Shown here: one piece after another, positions 25,013 to 36,800 of the stretch
How positions within the stretch are numbered: the first letter of the stretch is position 1
Layout: each line of letters opens with the position of its first letter
Assembly (NCBI GenBank): GCA_949130485.1
Contig: OX422190.1
Span: 9,806,444-9,870,443 of the forward strand
From: Agelas oroides
Lineage: Eukaryota > Porifera > Demospongiae > Agelasida > Agelasidae
Reading direction: 5' to 3'
Length of the DNA: 64,000 nucleotides
The notes under the pieces: generated by a model
What the model saw: only the letters and a program-made list of their open reading frames with translations
Databases searched by the model: none
What the model was told of the DNA's origin: nothing
Position numbers and translations under genes: made by a program

Positions 25013-27651
25013 ATGCCGTAAGTCACTGTACGATTTTACATAGCCGGCTACTGCACGTATTTGTATGTACCCCACTGCTGCTAACATCCTAGTTTTAATA
25101 GCTGGTACCGGTAGCTGTGACTAGGGTACGTAAAACTGTCATTGCATGTACTCCATCTGCTATACTGCACTCATGCTTTCACAGTTGCACATGCACACAC
25201 ATAATTTCTCGCACATAACTGCATATGCGCACATGCCGCTGGCACGACAATAATTATGTGCACATGTGCACATGCTGTCATGCATGCGTACACTACGTGC
25301 ACTGCATACAAATACCTACAGTTGCTGTGCAAGCTTAGAGCTTATATGCTTGCATGTGGGCATATATTCATTGCCGGAGCCTGTGTGCTATGCATCCTCA
25401 TTGAAGAAACATCCTGGCCCACAAATCATGCATTCACACACACATTCACATGCACACACAAACACACAGGTCAAACGTTGATGACCTAAAGCAGCAAGTG
25501 GGAGAGGTCAGTGAAAAAATATTGCTTCCTAAAAATTCTAAAAAGTAGCTCATATAAATTAAACAGTTTGCATGTAGCTATGTATCTAGTAAACATTTCT
25601 GTTTTCATCTGCTAGATGAGGGTGAAAGTGGTTGGTAAACTAGAACAAGAGATTGAGAAGACACGAGAAGCAATTCAAGATATGAACAAGAGAGCAGGTA
25701 AGTACGATATACCTGATAGATGATTGGCACTGTATCAAAATACTCAGCCATGTTTTTGTATGAGTCACTGTGAGTGTGTGGATGATTAGTGTCGTTAAGT
25801 ACGATATAGAAAATAGAATAATAGAATATAATCTATAATACAGTTCAATTAGGGTAATCTGAATTCCAAAGGCCACTGATCTCTTGGGCCAAATGATATG
25901 TTGATGTGTTTCTAACATGCACCACTACTTTGCAATAGTATGACGACATCAAGTTTGTTCATCCAAAGACTGTCCCAACTCAATATTTGTTTTGAATATT
26001 CATAATCACTAAAATACTGTACTCATGTAGGTTGGTAATACGTGTAAACAACAGCTGTTCATGTTGATTGACCATTAATTGACCATAACTGTTGAAAAAT
26101 CTTAAACAAATGTTCAGACTTTGTACAATTACAGCATGATTTGGCTACACATGATTGACCACTGATGATATTGAAAAACCATAGAGACAGATGTTTAGAC
26201 TTGCATTGACACAAACACTGACGCAAGCATTAACAGGCTCAGGCATCCAACGCTGCACTTGTGACCAAATTGACAGATTCTGCACGTTCAAAACTTGATT
26301 CGTAAAGCAAAAGCTGTAGTCATTGCCAATCGTTAATATCTATAAACCATATTTTGGTGAGTGCTATCGAGTTTGTCAATATAACCTGAAGTCATGCCCA
26401 CTTTTAGTTTTTCCCATACGAATTTCAGTTGAACAAAAAGGCTCTCTGCATCAATTCCTACTCTAATTAAATATGTCTGCGTAAAGGTCAACCAATGGAA
26501 CGCTGTAGTGTAACTTTCCAGGTGTTACTTGAAGTTAGTCTGGAGAACTGTCTCCTTCAAAAGGTCAGTCTTCTGGTATTTGCTTACTCAGCATTGTATA
26601 GTGACACACAGCTGGTGTCTGTGGTCTAGTCACCTAACATCTGCTTAGGTGACCTTGTAGACATAACATCAAAGGACCTTTTCCACACGTGAAGTTGGCT
26701 GGACACAAGAGCACCACATCACATGTGTGTTATTAGAATCTCTTCAGGATAGTGTTGCAGCATAATATTGAACTATGCCTGCTATAGTTGCCAAGCGCCT
26801 TATAACCAGATATGCCTACATGTAATTGTCATGCAATAGCATGATTTAATGCCTAGTTGCCAAGCACATTATTGCACAATTACTGCTGTATAATTGAGAT
26901 GTAAGTTTATGCAGAGTTGCAGAGTCTAGTAACTATAGCATTTTTCTGGTAACTAGCATATTTCTTTAAGGTTGTGAAACATGTGCATGATAGGGTCAAA
27001 ACAGTGTCACAGTTGTAACTAGTGTTGCTCCCAGGCTCTCATGGCCCAGCTTTGATCACTTGTAGCACTGCAAACAATGAAAGCTGGGGTGTGATGGAGC
27101 CTAAGACCAACGCTAGGTTGTAGCTATCATATATTTAATAATGAACTTTTGTTTTACTTTCAGCTCTTCTTGGATCAGCTGTAAATGAGTTTAACAGAGT
27201 GGCAGTAACACCAAAGCAGCCACCACAGTGTGCACGCAAGAAGGTGAGAGAGAGTATGCATGTCACTTTTATGACTTCCTTCTCCCCTAGCCTCATCTCC
27301 AGGCATCCATACAGACTTAGCTATCTTCTCCAATTTTTCTGCATGGATGCCTGTGAGATAAAAATCTAGATGCCTGAAGGCCTGGAACATGTATTCAGCT
27401 CCTGATTCCTGGTCTTTGTCCGGCAAACTATATACACTTGTACATCTGAAAAATCTAGGTGGAGACCTAGTAACATGGCAAATGAGCTCCTCATTGCTGG
27501 CCTTACACTGGGCACTTGTAGTTTGCAACACTGCATCCAGTGGTACCTATGCAAAATACCAGTAACATTAATTTTGGTGATTCAGCTGTATATTTGTCTT
27601 CTCCTTGTTCCGCAGTCACGACGGTGGCATCGTTGTACAAGACACTCATGA
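25013..27651 (+). CDS. R-SNARE paralogue 4 without TM, zero-layer Arg lost
   Basis: Exons: exon 1 ends 25017 (ATGCC|GTAAGT, start at 25013); 25470-25506 (SNVDDLKQQVGE); 25616-25697 (82 nt, MRVKVVGKLEQEIEKTREAI...); 27164-27243 (ALLGSAVNEFNRVAV...CARKK); 27616-27651 (SRRWHRCTRHS, stop). About 79 aa. Aligned from the exon end, the zero-layer position is Thr (EKTREA) with Arg one residue later, so the canonical ionic layer is broken. The tail is homologous to that of paralogue 3 (RRW-x2-C) but keeps only one Cys. The 82-nt exon 3 length is shared only with gene 5, suggesting those two are sisters. It could be a decaying gene or a modified or inhibitory SNARE. Confidence 0.65.
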
Positions 27652-28069
27652 TGAGTTTGGACACATCATACTTGCTGTTCAAATGTTTGTGTCTGCTGTG
27701 CTTTGTCTCCAGTTGATGTTCATACTTCTCCTGTATCAACACCCTTCAGTATACAAACATGTACCCTTCTGTACTTGAGCACCTCTTAGTATCTTTACCC
27801 AGGGTTGGCAGACAATAGCCAGGCATGCATCCACGCCTGCATTTTGGACCATTGATTGTTTAGTGAGTGTTCATTGTTTGTTCACATCAAATTCATATTC
27901 AATTATAAAGTTTGTATCCCATTTACCTTTAAACAGGTGCTTGGGAAGGGGGGAAGGGGTGTTGTCAGTGCTCAACAATGTGTATATACCACAGCCTTTA
28001 GCATACTCTGCATCAGGAATTCCTTTCTGAAGATAAAGTAAAGGCAACTAGCGGCGAGACTGTTTCTAC
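27652..28069. other. Spacer after R-SNARE gene 4
   Basis: No gene assigned. The minus strand over about 27570-27740 keeps an open frame with ordinary-looking composition (YDVSKLIMSVLYNDATVV) antisense to the gene 4 last exon; no splice context or family was recognised. Confidence 0.35.
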
Positions 28070-28462
28070 GGAATTCGCTTTTTTCACCGCGGTTCATGTT
28101 GCATTACGTCATCATTACGTCTTCTGTTGAATATTCATAAGTAATTCGTTTCACAGCGGTTCATGTGTGTTGAATATTCATAATTAATTCGTTTCACAGC
28201 ATACATTAGACCAAACAGTGTGCTGGTCGTCTGTTGTGGCTTGTTGGCTAAATGGTTAAAGGTTAGGGTTAGGGTTAGGGTTAGGGTTAGGGCTGGGGCC
28301 AGGGATTGCACTAGGTGTGTTTCTTTTTTTTTCCTGTAGTGTTATAAGTGTGGTGAACACATTTGTCTTCGTTGGTACGGTAAGTGCGCACGACGGGTTA
28401 CTTATGAATATTCAATAGGTGACGTAACCGCCACATGAACCGCTGTGAAAAAAGCGAATCCC
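28070..28462. mobile_element. MITE with ~30-bp TIRs, 10-bp target duplication and a telomeric array
   Basis: Ends GG(A/G)ATTCGCTTTTTTCAC(A/C)G are inverted for about 30 bp. Both sides are flanked by CTGTTTCTAC (28060-28069 and 28463-28472). Inside are further inverted TGAATATTCATAA segments and five perfect TTAGGG units (28263-28292). It lies between R-SNARE genes 4 and 5. Confidence 0.8.
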
Positions 28463-28490
28463 CTGTTTCTACGAGCTCCTCCCACCATTC

Positions 28491-28502
28491 TGCGCATGCG
28501 CA
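28491..28502. promoter_or_regulatory. NRF-1-like palindrome TGCGCATGCGCA
   Basis: A perfect match to the palindromic NRF-1 (alpha-Pal) site, about 650 bp upstream of the predicted exon 1 donor of R-SNARE gene 5. Promoter role is inferred from position. Confidence 0.4.
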
Positions 28503-28651
28503 TTGTAACTAGACCCCCGCTGCAGAATGCTACCTCGTGCAGAATATCCCCGTAGTCTGAGTTCACGGCGTAAATCATGGTGTATATTACTCAAGTTCTA
28601 TATGGATGGCTACTAGCCGCTTCGGCAAGCGCCTTGGGTCAAAGCACAGTC

Positions 28652-29060
28652 GAAATACATCTGCACAGCAAGCGAAGGTCGGCGACGCCAGACTTATCCT
28701 TTGACCTGGCAAATGTCAAGCGAGCCAAACGCTTCCTTAGGACTATGTACTTGAATTTGTAACAATTAACTGGCGAACTTGCCTGTAATCCGCTCTACAG
28801 GGTGACTTGCTCATTGACCATTTCTGCTAGTGCGCACTTTGGCATTTGGCACAGTTGTTGAATGTGCTAACTTGAGAGTATTCACCTTTGAGTCTTTGAC
28901 CGCTCTGGTATTTGACGGGGCCAGCGTCACCGGACCTCAGCTTGCAGGAAATACATCTGCACAGCAAGCGAAGGTCGGCGACGCCAGACTATCCTTTGAC
29001 CTTGAGATTGTAACCGTTAACTGGCGAACTTGCATGCAATCCGCTCTACAATTCAAGGGT
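28652..29060. repeat. Direct duplication of about 100 bp
   Basis: The segments starting at 28652 and 28948 share GAAATACATCTGCACAGCAA and the following ~25 bp almost exactly, then diverge with indels through a second conserved part (TTAACTGGCGAACTTGC). Upstream of R-SNARE gene 5 exon 1; no gene within. Confidence 0.75.
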
Positions 29061-29146
29061 GACTGCCAGTGCGCACTTTGACCATTGATCGTCGTGATCC
29101 TCTTCAGCAACCTTGACCGACGTTGTGCCTCTACAGCAAGTCCACA

Positions 29147-32100
29147 ATGTGAGTTAAGAATTTGGTAATCTGCCAAAAGAAAACAAAGGAAAATTTTAGT
29201 AATCATATTTGGACCCAAAAATGACCTCAACAAAGTTGTTATACTTTTGGTTACTAGTGTTGCGTGACTATATCTGAGTGCTATTTCTAGTGTGGTCGCA
29301 GGGCAACCATACATGAGTAACGTTTACTATCCTCCCACAAAATACCACATTCCGGCTTCAATTACACATGCAAGGATAGCCACACAACACAGTAATCTTT
29401 ACTAACGATTTTGCTTGCAATCTCAAGTCTAAAATCTTGGATCAACAGCATTTGTGCATGCACATAACTATTATTGTGACTGTAGCTTTTCCCTACTACA
29501 GTCAATTTCAGGTCTTTGAGCTTCCATACTGGCATCATGTTACTCTTCTATATATACCGTCACTTATAGCTAAATACTAAACTGACACTTCGTACAGAGC
29601 CTGAAATTGACTATATAGTTACTGAACCATTATGACTGCAAATGGACCAAATTCCCAAATGTCCCCAAATTCCCAGTAGCAAATGCATAACAACCAAGGA
29701 GTGCTTGCTTGCACGTTTTAAAAGATGTATAGAGCTCACAGCAAAAACAACGGTATGAAGTTCATACCAAAAGAGTATGACCTTCATCCCAACGAATTTC
29801 ATACCTATGGTATGAATTGAGCGAGTATGACTTTCATACTTTCAGCGGTGCGTAGTTCATACCGCGGATGGGAGAATACGTTCGTCATACCGAAGCTGCG
29901 TGTGAACTTCATACCCCGCTGCACGCGATGTTATTAGGTCAAAGGTCAAAAGCATCCGTGGATGAGAAATCTATTTATGCGTTTAAGAAATTTTATATTC
30001 AGCATGCATGTAGGGTAGATGCTGGTATTATGAGACAGCTAAACTTGAATTACTACTCATTAGTGTAATGTATTTTTTCAGTCTCATCTAAAGGTTTGAA
30101 ACAGTTCTCCAGAGAATGTACCACTGATAAAATAAAATTCGTATTTTTCCCCCTGGGCAGTGGTTCTAAAAGTAAGAGCCTACGAAAATCACTCTTGCAT
30201 GTATTATGAGTCGACTGTTGGTATTATGAGTCACCAGGTGCTTTGTTGATTGAAACCTTTTCAGTTGGAGGTCAAACTGTATCCTAGCATTTTATAACCT
30301 CTCTTTGTGGTGATAGTAATTTTTCTTCACTAGAGCACCTTCCGTTCTACCATGGTATTAATGTTAACGTACACTGTTCAGGGTTCATAGTTTGGGATCC
30401 CTAAAATCATCAACCTTGAAAAATACTATAAGGGAAACACATTTTGATGGGAAAGTTGCTAGATAATGGCACCTGTATGTACCCTAAATGGACATCGAGT
30501 TTGGAAATTTTAGGAGTAAAAGTTACATGTGAACCCATAATACCCTCTGACTCATAATACCAGCATCTACCCTACATGTCGACGCGACATAGCCATGCAG
30601 CAGTGATCCCCGTGTCTCAAGACAGATTTCTTATGCAGGTAAGTCGATAGCTGATGAGAAATTCTGTTGAAAATTTGGATTTATCTGTGTACTTACTTAG
30701 GGGTGGATAGGAATTGTGCTTAAGCATGCATGGTTGATTTGCTACACACTAGCAAATGCAATGAATGTTACCATGCTTCCATCCTCCTACAAGGGTAGTC
30801 ATTTTTATGGGCACCATAGTCACAGTAGCAACTGAAGTCAGACTAGAAATCGTATGTAAACTAGATTTTCCCGTTCCAATCCAGCACAGGTGTACATGTA
30901 CCAGAGCTAAAAAACAATTATGAATGTACAGGTAGAGTGGAGTTGATTGATACCTAGTTTGTCCTATTTGAAGTAGTTTTGGTCTCGTAGATTTGAAAAA
31001 GCTAACGCGATTGACCATCAAATTGATATGCGGTTGGGTGTAAACTACAGTTTCCCGTTCCAGTCCAGCACACAGTGTGCCAGACTTACAAACCAATTTG
31101 ATATTATGAATGTACAGGTAGAGTGGAGTTGATTGATACCTACACTGTAAAAAACTTTGGGTTGTTTCAACCAGTTTATAGGGTTGTCTGAGTTGCACAC
31201 ATGTATGTAGGAGTAATGCTGAAATATCACTGAGAAATTTATTGAACAAATTATACAAAATTAGCCTGCTTTGATATGACATACTAGATAGTAAGGACAA
31301 ATTGAGCAATTTGTTCAAGAAATCGAGCTATGCTTTGATGAGACGTTACATAGGAAGTAACAAAAATTTGTAATGTCACATCCCAATTTCTAGAGTCTGC
31401 TATTTCCTTAATATTCTACTATGAATTCACACACACACACAGGTCAAGTTCTGATGACCTAAGTCGACAACTGGAGGAGGTCAGTACAACTATGTACAAG
31501 GTTGAGGGAGGGGAGGGGGGGAGGGGGGAGGAGAGGGGAGGAGGGGGGAGGAGAGGGGAAGAGGGGAGGGGGGGAGGGGCGAAGATGGTTAGTATAATAT
31601 ACTGTAAAAACATTGGTTGTTTTAACCACAGAGTGATTACTCTGGTTGCATGGCTTATTTTGGTATCAGAGGCTAATTGTATAAAACAACCAGAGAGGTA
31701 GTTTTCTTGTCAGCTCCTCCTCTTTTCCTCATTCCAGAATGAGAAGGAAACAACAAGAAACATACAATTAGCCTCTAGTACTGAAGTAAACCATGCAAAC
31801 AGGATAACCACTTTGCAGTTAAAACAACCAATCTGTTTTTACAGTGATATCCATAGATGCCCATTAACCCAAGCCTCATTCCCAGGCCTTCCTACCGTCC
31901 AGTTTTGGAGGCGTGGAATGAGGCTACATTTGCTAATAGCTTCTAAGCCGTAGGCTACTTTGTATATTGTGTAGGAGAAGAGGAAAGTTGCTGGGAAAAT
32001 AGATGAAATCAATAAAGACATTGAAAAAGACTCTGGAGGTTGTGATGAGAGATCAGGTAAATGCTAGCACTATAGCAAAGTAGCCATATTACTGACAAGA

Positions 32101-33140
32101 GTTCATGATTTCTGAGTAACTATAAATGCATGTATGCAAGACCAGTTGCAGTTTGATGCAGTTGAATGTCTTCCGCTCACAAAATGTTTTACAAGCACCA
32201 CATTCTTTGAATTAGCATGGGAAGGACAGTCATGCAGTTGTAGTAACCAAATAGTCTTATTTATAGAATTACTTTTACTCATGCTACCTACCTTCCTCTT
32301 ATAGCTCTCCTGGGAACAGCAGCTGGCGAGTTCCGGAGAGTTTCCCGCAAGCAACCACAGCGTGCACGCAACAAAGTGAGAGGAAGTAGAAATCATTGAG
32401 CCAACCACACTTGAAAAGCTTGCACACTGGTCTAGCTCTATATCAGTGGAGTAGGAACCAATTTTGGATTGGGAGGGGTGGACCAAAATATATAATAATC
32501 AGTAATAAAATCAACAAAGACAGAATACACACATATAAAAAAATTATACAGGGTTAGTTAATGTGTACATGTAATATTTATATAGTGCAACACACTGTGG
32601 GCTCAAATTGGAACCAACCTTAGGTATGATCACCATCAGCATGATATATACTATAACATGGAGCCTGATTATTGGGGGGGCCAGCCCCCCCCCCTGTTGG
32701 ATTATTGGGGGTGGGGGGGGGCACTGCCCCCCAGTTCCTACTCCACTGTATATATAGCTTGCAAGTGTATAGCCTCATTCCCAGGCCTTCCCACTGTCCA
32801 GTTTTTGATCATTTACAGTATACAAAAACTGAACGGTGGGAAGACCTGGCAGCAAGGCTAACTTGTGTACACCAGCCATCTCTATAGCCTGTAATGCTGA
32901 AGTACGGCCAATGCTAGCTACATACAGTACACATATCAATGCATACCTACCCCTAATATGTACTCAGGCCCTCAGTTGACAAAAGGTAGTCTCGTACCCA
33001 GGGCTCCTCCCCAGCCTGGGTACGAGGCTAACAAAAGGCCCAATGCTCCAGTGAAATTTGTTTGCTTCAAGTCTCTTTCATATATGCAGTTAACGTTGCG
33101 ACAATGTTGGTGCTGTTTGGCAGGAAACTCAGAGCCGTGA
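29147..33140 (+). CDS. R-SNARE paralogue 5 without TM, zero-layer Arg lost, Cys tail
   Basis: Exons: exon 1 probably ends 29148 (CCACAAT|GTGAGT); 31443-31479 (SSSDDLSRQLEE); 31975-32056 (82 nt, EKRKVAGKIDEINKDIEKDSGG...); 32305-32375 (71 nt, ALLGTAAGEFRRVSRKQPQR...); 33090-33140 (LTLRQCWCCLAGNSEP, stop). About 80 aa. The zero-layer position is Ile, and Ser-Gly-Gly follows, so the coiled coil is disrupted. Exon 4 is 9 nt shorter than in the others, still in frame. No TM exon is visible between 32376 and 33089. All splice sites and frames are intact despite divergence, which argues for some constraint. Exon 1 is the least certain part. Confidence 0.62.
29751..29916. repeat. Cluster of TTCATACC / GGTATGAA motifs
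   Basis: At least eight copies of TTCATAC or its complement occur in about 165 bp, several arranged as GTATGAA-n-TTCATAC palindromes. They lie in intron 1 of R-SNARE gene 5. Confidence 0.75.
30007..30578. mobile_element. Inverted-repeat element, 28-bp perfect arms
   Basis: Bases 30007-30034 (starting CATGTAGGGTAGATGCTGG) are perfectly complementary to 30551-30578. The ~570-bp spacing, further internal TATTATGAGTC copies and absence of coding potential fit a MITE. No target duplication was identified. Confidence 0.6.
30866..31142. repeat. Direct duplication of ~90 bp in R-SNARE gene 5 intron 1
   Basis: About 30866-30956 and 31050-31142 share TTTCCCGTTCCA(A/G)TCCAGCA at the start and ATGAATGTACAGGTAGAGTG followed by ~16 more identical bases at the end. 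Confidence 0.7.
31601..31845. mobile_element. Foldback MITE, TIR ACTGTAAAAACA
   Basis: The left end ACTGTAAAAACATTGGTTG and right end (complement) ACTGTAAAAACAGATTGGTTG match for about 55 bp with small gaps. A solo, related end lies at 31144. It sits between exons 2 and 3 of R-SNARE gene 5. Confidence 0.7.
32987..33030. mobile_element. Short hairpin MITE copy
   Basis: TAGTCTCGTACCCAGG...CCTGGGTACGAGGCTA, flanked by ACAAAAGG on both sides (32979-32986 and 33031-33038). Only 44 bp; a minimal member of the family. Confidence 0.75.
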
Positions 33141-33859
33141 CAGATCCTTTGCGTCTGGTCATTCTGTATCAGTTTTGTGTCATAGATCAATTTTAATACT
33201 GTATCTTCAGTTTTTGTAGTGTATTTTCTTATAACTTACTTAGCACTTAGCTTTGTATACATTATAACATACTTAGCACCTTGGGTTGTATAGCATCAAA
33301 CACCTCTTAGATTGATCTTTGTATCCCTATAGCGCCATGCGCCAGACTTCTATACCTTTTGTCTTTCCTTGTATCCTTGTTCTCTTTGTTCCAGTTGAGT
33401 ATATAAGTGCTATTGATTTGTTGTAAGTCAGAAGAATAATAGTTTTACGAATTGCTGTCAATTACTATCTGATATCTATCGTCAAGATATCACAGTTTTC
33501 TGTTGAAAACGTGCACAGATAATCTATAATATACTTACATTTCTGCAGGCTTGTAATGGTTATGAACATGTCCTGATGTTGAGTTACGCTTTGTATAGTC
33601 TACAGCATGACTAGGGGGCGGAAAAACCGGACAAATATCAGGCAGGAAATTTTTCGCAACAACAGAATTCTTATCGTGGCGTTCATACACCTTTCTGTGT
33701 GGGGCCGGGCCTCCTCTTACAGCCGGGGCCGCAACAGATTTACAGGTAAATTTTCTGGAACCCCGAAACTCGTCACGTGGTATAGCTGAGAGCTAGCTGA
33801 GACCCACCCATCACGTGTAATTGTGGTCAAGGACGACAAGCCCGCAAAGTCCTAACAAG

Positions 33860-36800
33860 ATGTAAGTGTTCTTGCATGCTGGACGTAGTTTACTAACTTC
33901 ACTGTGACTTGCGACACGCTGATGAGCTAACATGAACTATGAGATTCTGGTTTGGCAGTTATCATAGATTAAATTTCGAGCTCTGCCCGTAGCGATATGA
34001 TTGCGTTCCATGGATAAAATTTTTCTCTGCACGTACTGTACCATACTTGCTGCTTTGTGACAAATATTTGCATTTTCAACTTGCAGTGCATCCGGGCCTT
34101 ATGTAGCATAGCTAATCACAGTACACCTTACACATGCACACAACCCACAAACACCCTCACACACCCTCACACATGCACAGGTCGAAAGTTGATGCACTAC
34201 ATCAGAAAGTTGGGGAGGTCAGTATACTGTACATGATATCCACGTAGCAACAGTAGAGTGATGCCGCCTGTTGAAGCGTTTGCAACCGGGATCAAGGATT
34301 TTGGTTGGCAAAAAGTGTGCTTGATCACTTGATCGTTCCCTTCTGAAGCTCTTGGTCGCTTGATTTTCAAATGGTCAAAGGTCAAATTGCAGCCACACAT
34401 TCTTGTAATCTTGATCCCTTGATCGGCTCTCCAAAAGGGCTTTGATCGCTTGATTCAATTTTGATCCCGGCCGCAAACGGTTCTACATGGGACATAAGTG
34501 ACTACCCCAGCCCTTACTAATGGACACTCCCATAGGCAAATGCTAACATTTGCAACTTGGGTCACAATTTGGCTGTGGTCATGTGACAACGCTATGATAC
34601 TTTTGGCTGTCAAGACTATTTAAATTATGCATTCAAAGGATTTAGTCACGTTTTCATAACACCTCCAACTATTTGTTTTACAGTCTACCTCAAAATTTGA
34701 CTTTTTGTTGTTTGTTTATTTTTTTGTTTGTTTGTTTATTTTTTGTGATAAACATAGGTAAAGGGGGTGGTTGCTGATAACTTGGAAAAGGTTCAGATGA
34801 GAGGAGAAAGAATTGATGAGCTGGATGAGAGAGCAGGTGAGTCTAATGATTGTGTCAGTAATATGTTGTGGGTGGGGCTGATAAAATCTTGTGCCCAGCT
34901 ATCCTCCTCCCCATACCCTAGTCTCGTTCCCAAACCGCATTTTTCGCGCCCGCCAGAGAAAAATTGTTTGGGCACGAGACTACCCATACCCCTGACAACT
35001 TTTACTGTGCAGTATGGTTAGGGACCTCCCTTTCATGTTGCAATGGAACAGTGGAAGAACACATGCATTATGGAGTCAGGTGACGCACCTTACACAGCGG
35101 GGGGCTCTGAATAAAATCTAGGCCTGTTTTATAGCTGAGAGATGTGGTTCATTTTTTCTAGCATACTCGAATTTGCTCTTTTGAATGTGCAAATGTACAT
35201 TCAAAACATTTTTGCATGATTGCATTATTGTACCCGCCTTCCACCGCTTTCAGTATTTCCGTTATTTGGTTGCTTCCCCTGTGTGAATACATAATGTCAT
35301 TGCATGTGGCCAGATCTCCCATGCCTTCCTCTGCTTCCTCTGGCATACTGGAAGCAATCAAAAACTGGACGGTGACGAAGGCCTAGGGCTGCGTCTTGTG
35401 ACACACAGTGAGTACTCCACACTGTTCTCATGCCCTTATAAGGCAACTGTTTATAATGGAGATGATATAATTATACACTCATAAGTTTCCCTGAGGTTTG
35501 ATAATTTACATTTGTGATTTGAGGTAAGTACTTGTGTCGAGCCCAGATGCACAGGGCGTAGCTAGGATTTCAGAAGGGGGAGGCAATGGAGGTGCTAACC
35601 CCGCGGCAAAATTTTAGAGTTAATTTTCTATTATTCCGCCCTATTTTATACATTCTAAACCAAGCGTTAACTCCACTTTGTGGGCAAAAAAAGACTCTTT
35701 GCAGTTACTGACAGTGTCCCTCTTCTTTTCTCAGCCATCAAATATAACTTGCCTTGCATGTATGAGATATTTTGTGGCTGGGGGCATACATCATTACGCA
35801 GTAAAAATGACGAGGCAGCTGCCTCCTGTGCCTCAATGCTAGCTACTGGGACATGAGCTGTGTGAACACATGTTATGAGGCTAAAAAGAGGAGAAAGAAA
35901 AAGACTGATGGTCATATATAGCTCTGAGGTTGGAGCAATACCAGCTCAAACCAGGGTCCTGGGTCTGGTTTCCTGCGACTGGTTTCTTTACCTTTCAATC
36001 TGACAATGTTCTTGAAGGGTTAATTGACAATGTTTTTGAAGGGTTAATTGACAATGTTCTTGAAGGGTTAATTGACAATGTTCTTGAAGGGTTAATTAAT
36101 GTTCTTGAAGGGTTAATTGACAATGTTCTTGAAGGGTTAATGTTCTTGAAGGGTTAATTGATAATCCAAGCTTGTTTGTTCTTCAGCTCTTCTAAGATCA
36201 GGAGCGAAGGATTTCAAGAAGGTGGGAGTCAAAACAAGAGTGAAGCACCAGCGAGCCTATGAGAGGGTGAGGCCGAGTTTGTAGCTAGCGTTTGACCACT
36301 GCTACATTCTGTGACTCAATTCTTTGCTATTTTCTACCATACTCTGTCATATTCTCGCCACTTAGTATTGTGACTGTTTTGTGTATGAAAATTTGTTAAT
36401 GGATACATTTCCTTAAATAGACCATTAGCATGTGCTTATAAAGATTCTTGTTTCTTCCTCCCTTCATGCCTCTTCTTTCTCCTTCTCTCTGCCTCCTTCC
36501 CTCCTTCCCCTCTCTCCCACCCTCCCTGCTTCCCTCCCTACCTCCTCTCTTCCCTGTCTCCCTTTTCTTCTTTCTCGGCCCACATACACGTACACCTCAC
36601 TTATACAGACAAAACGGTGCAAATGGATAACCCTCATAACTCTCATCCTGATACTAGTCACAGTCATAGTCGTTGCAAGTGAGTTCCGTAATCGAAACTT
36701 GTCAGCAAGCAGCATGACTGAGGTGGCCAACAAGTAACAAAAGTAAAGTGGGATGGAGGCTTAGGTATTGCCTTGTTTGGGGTATTGGAAGGGGGGGGGG

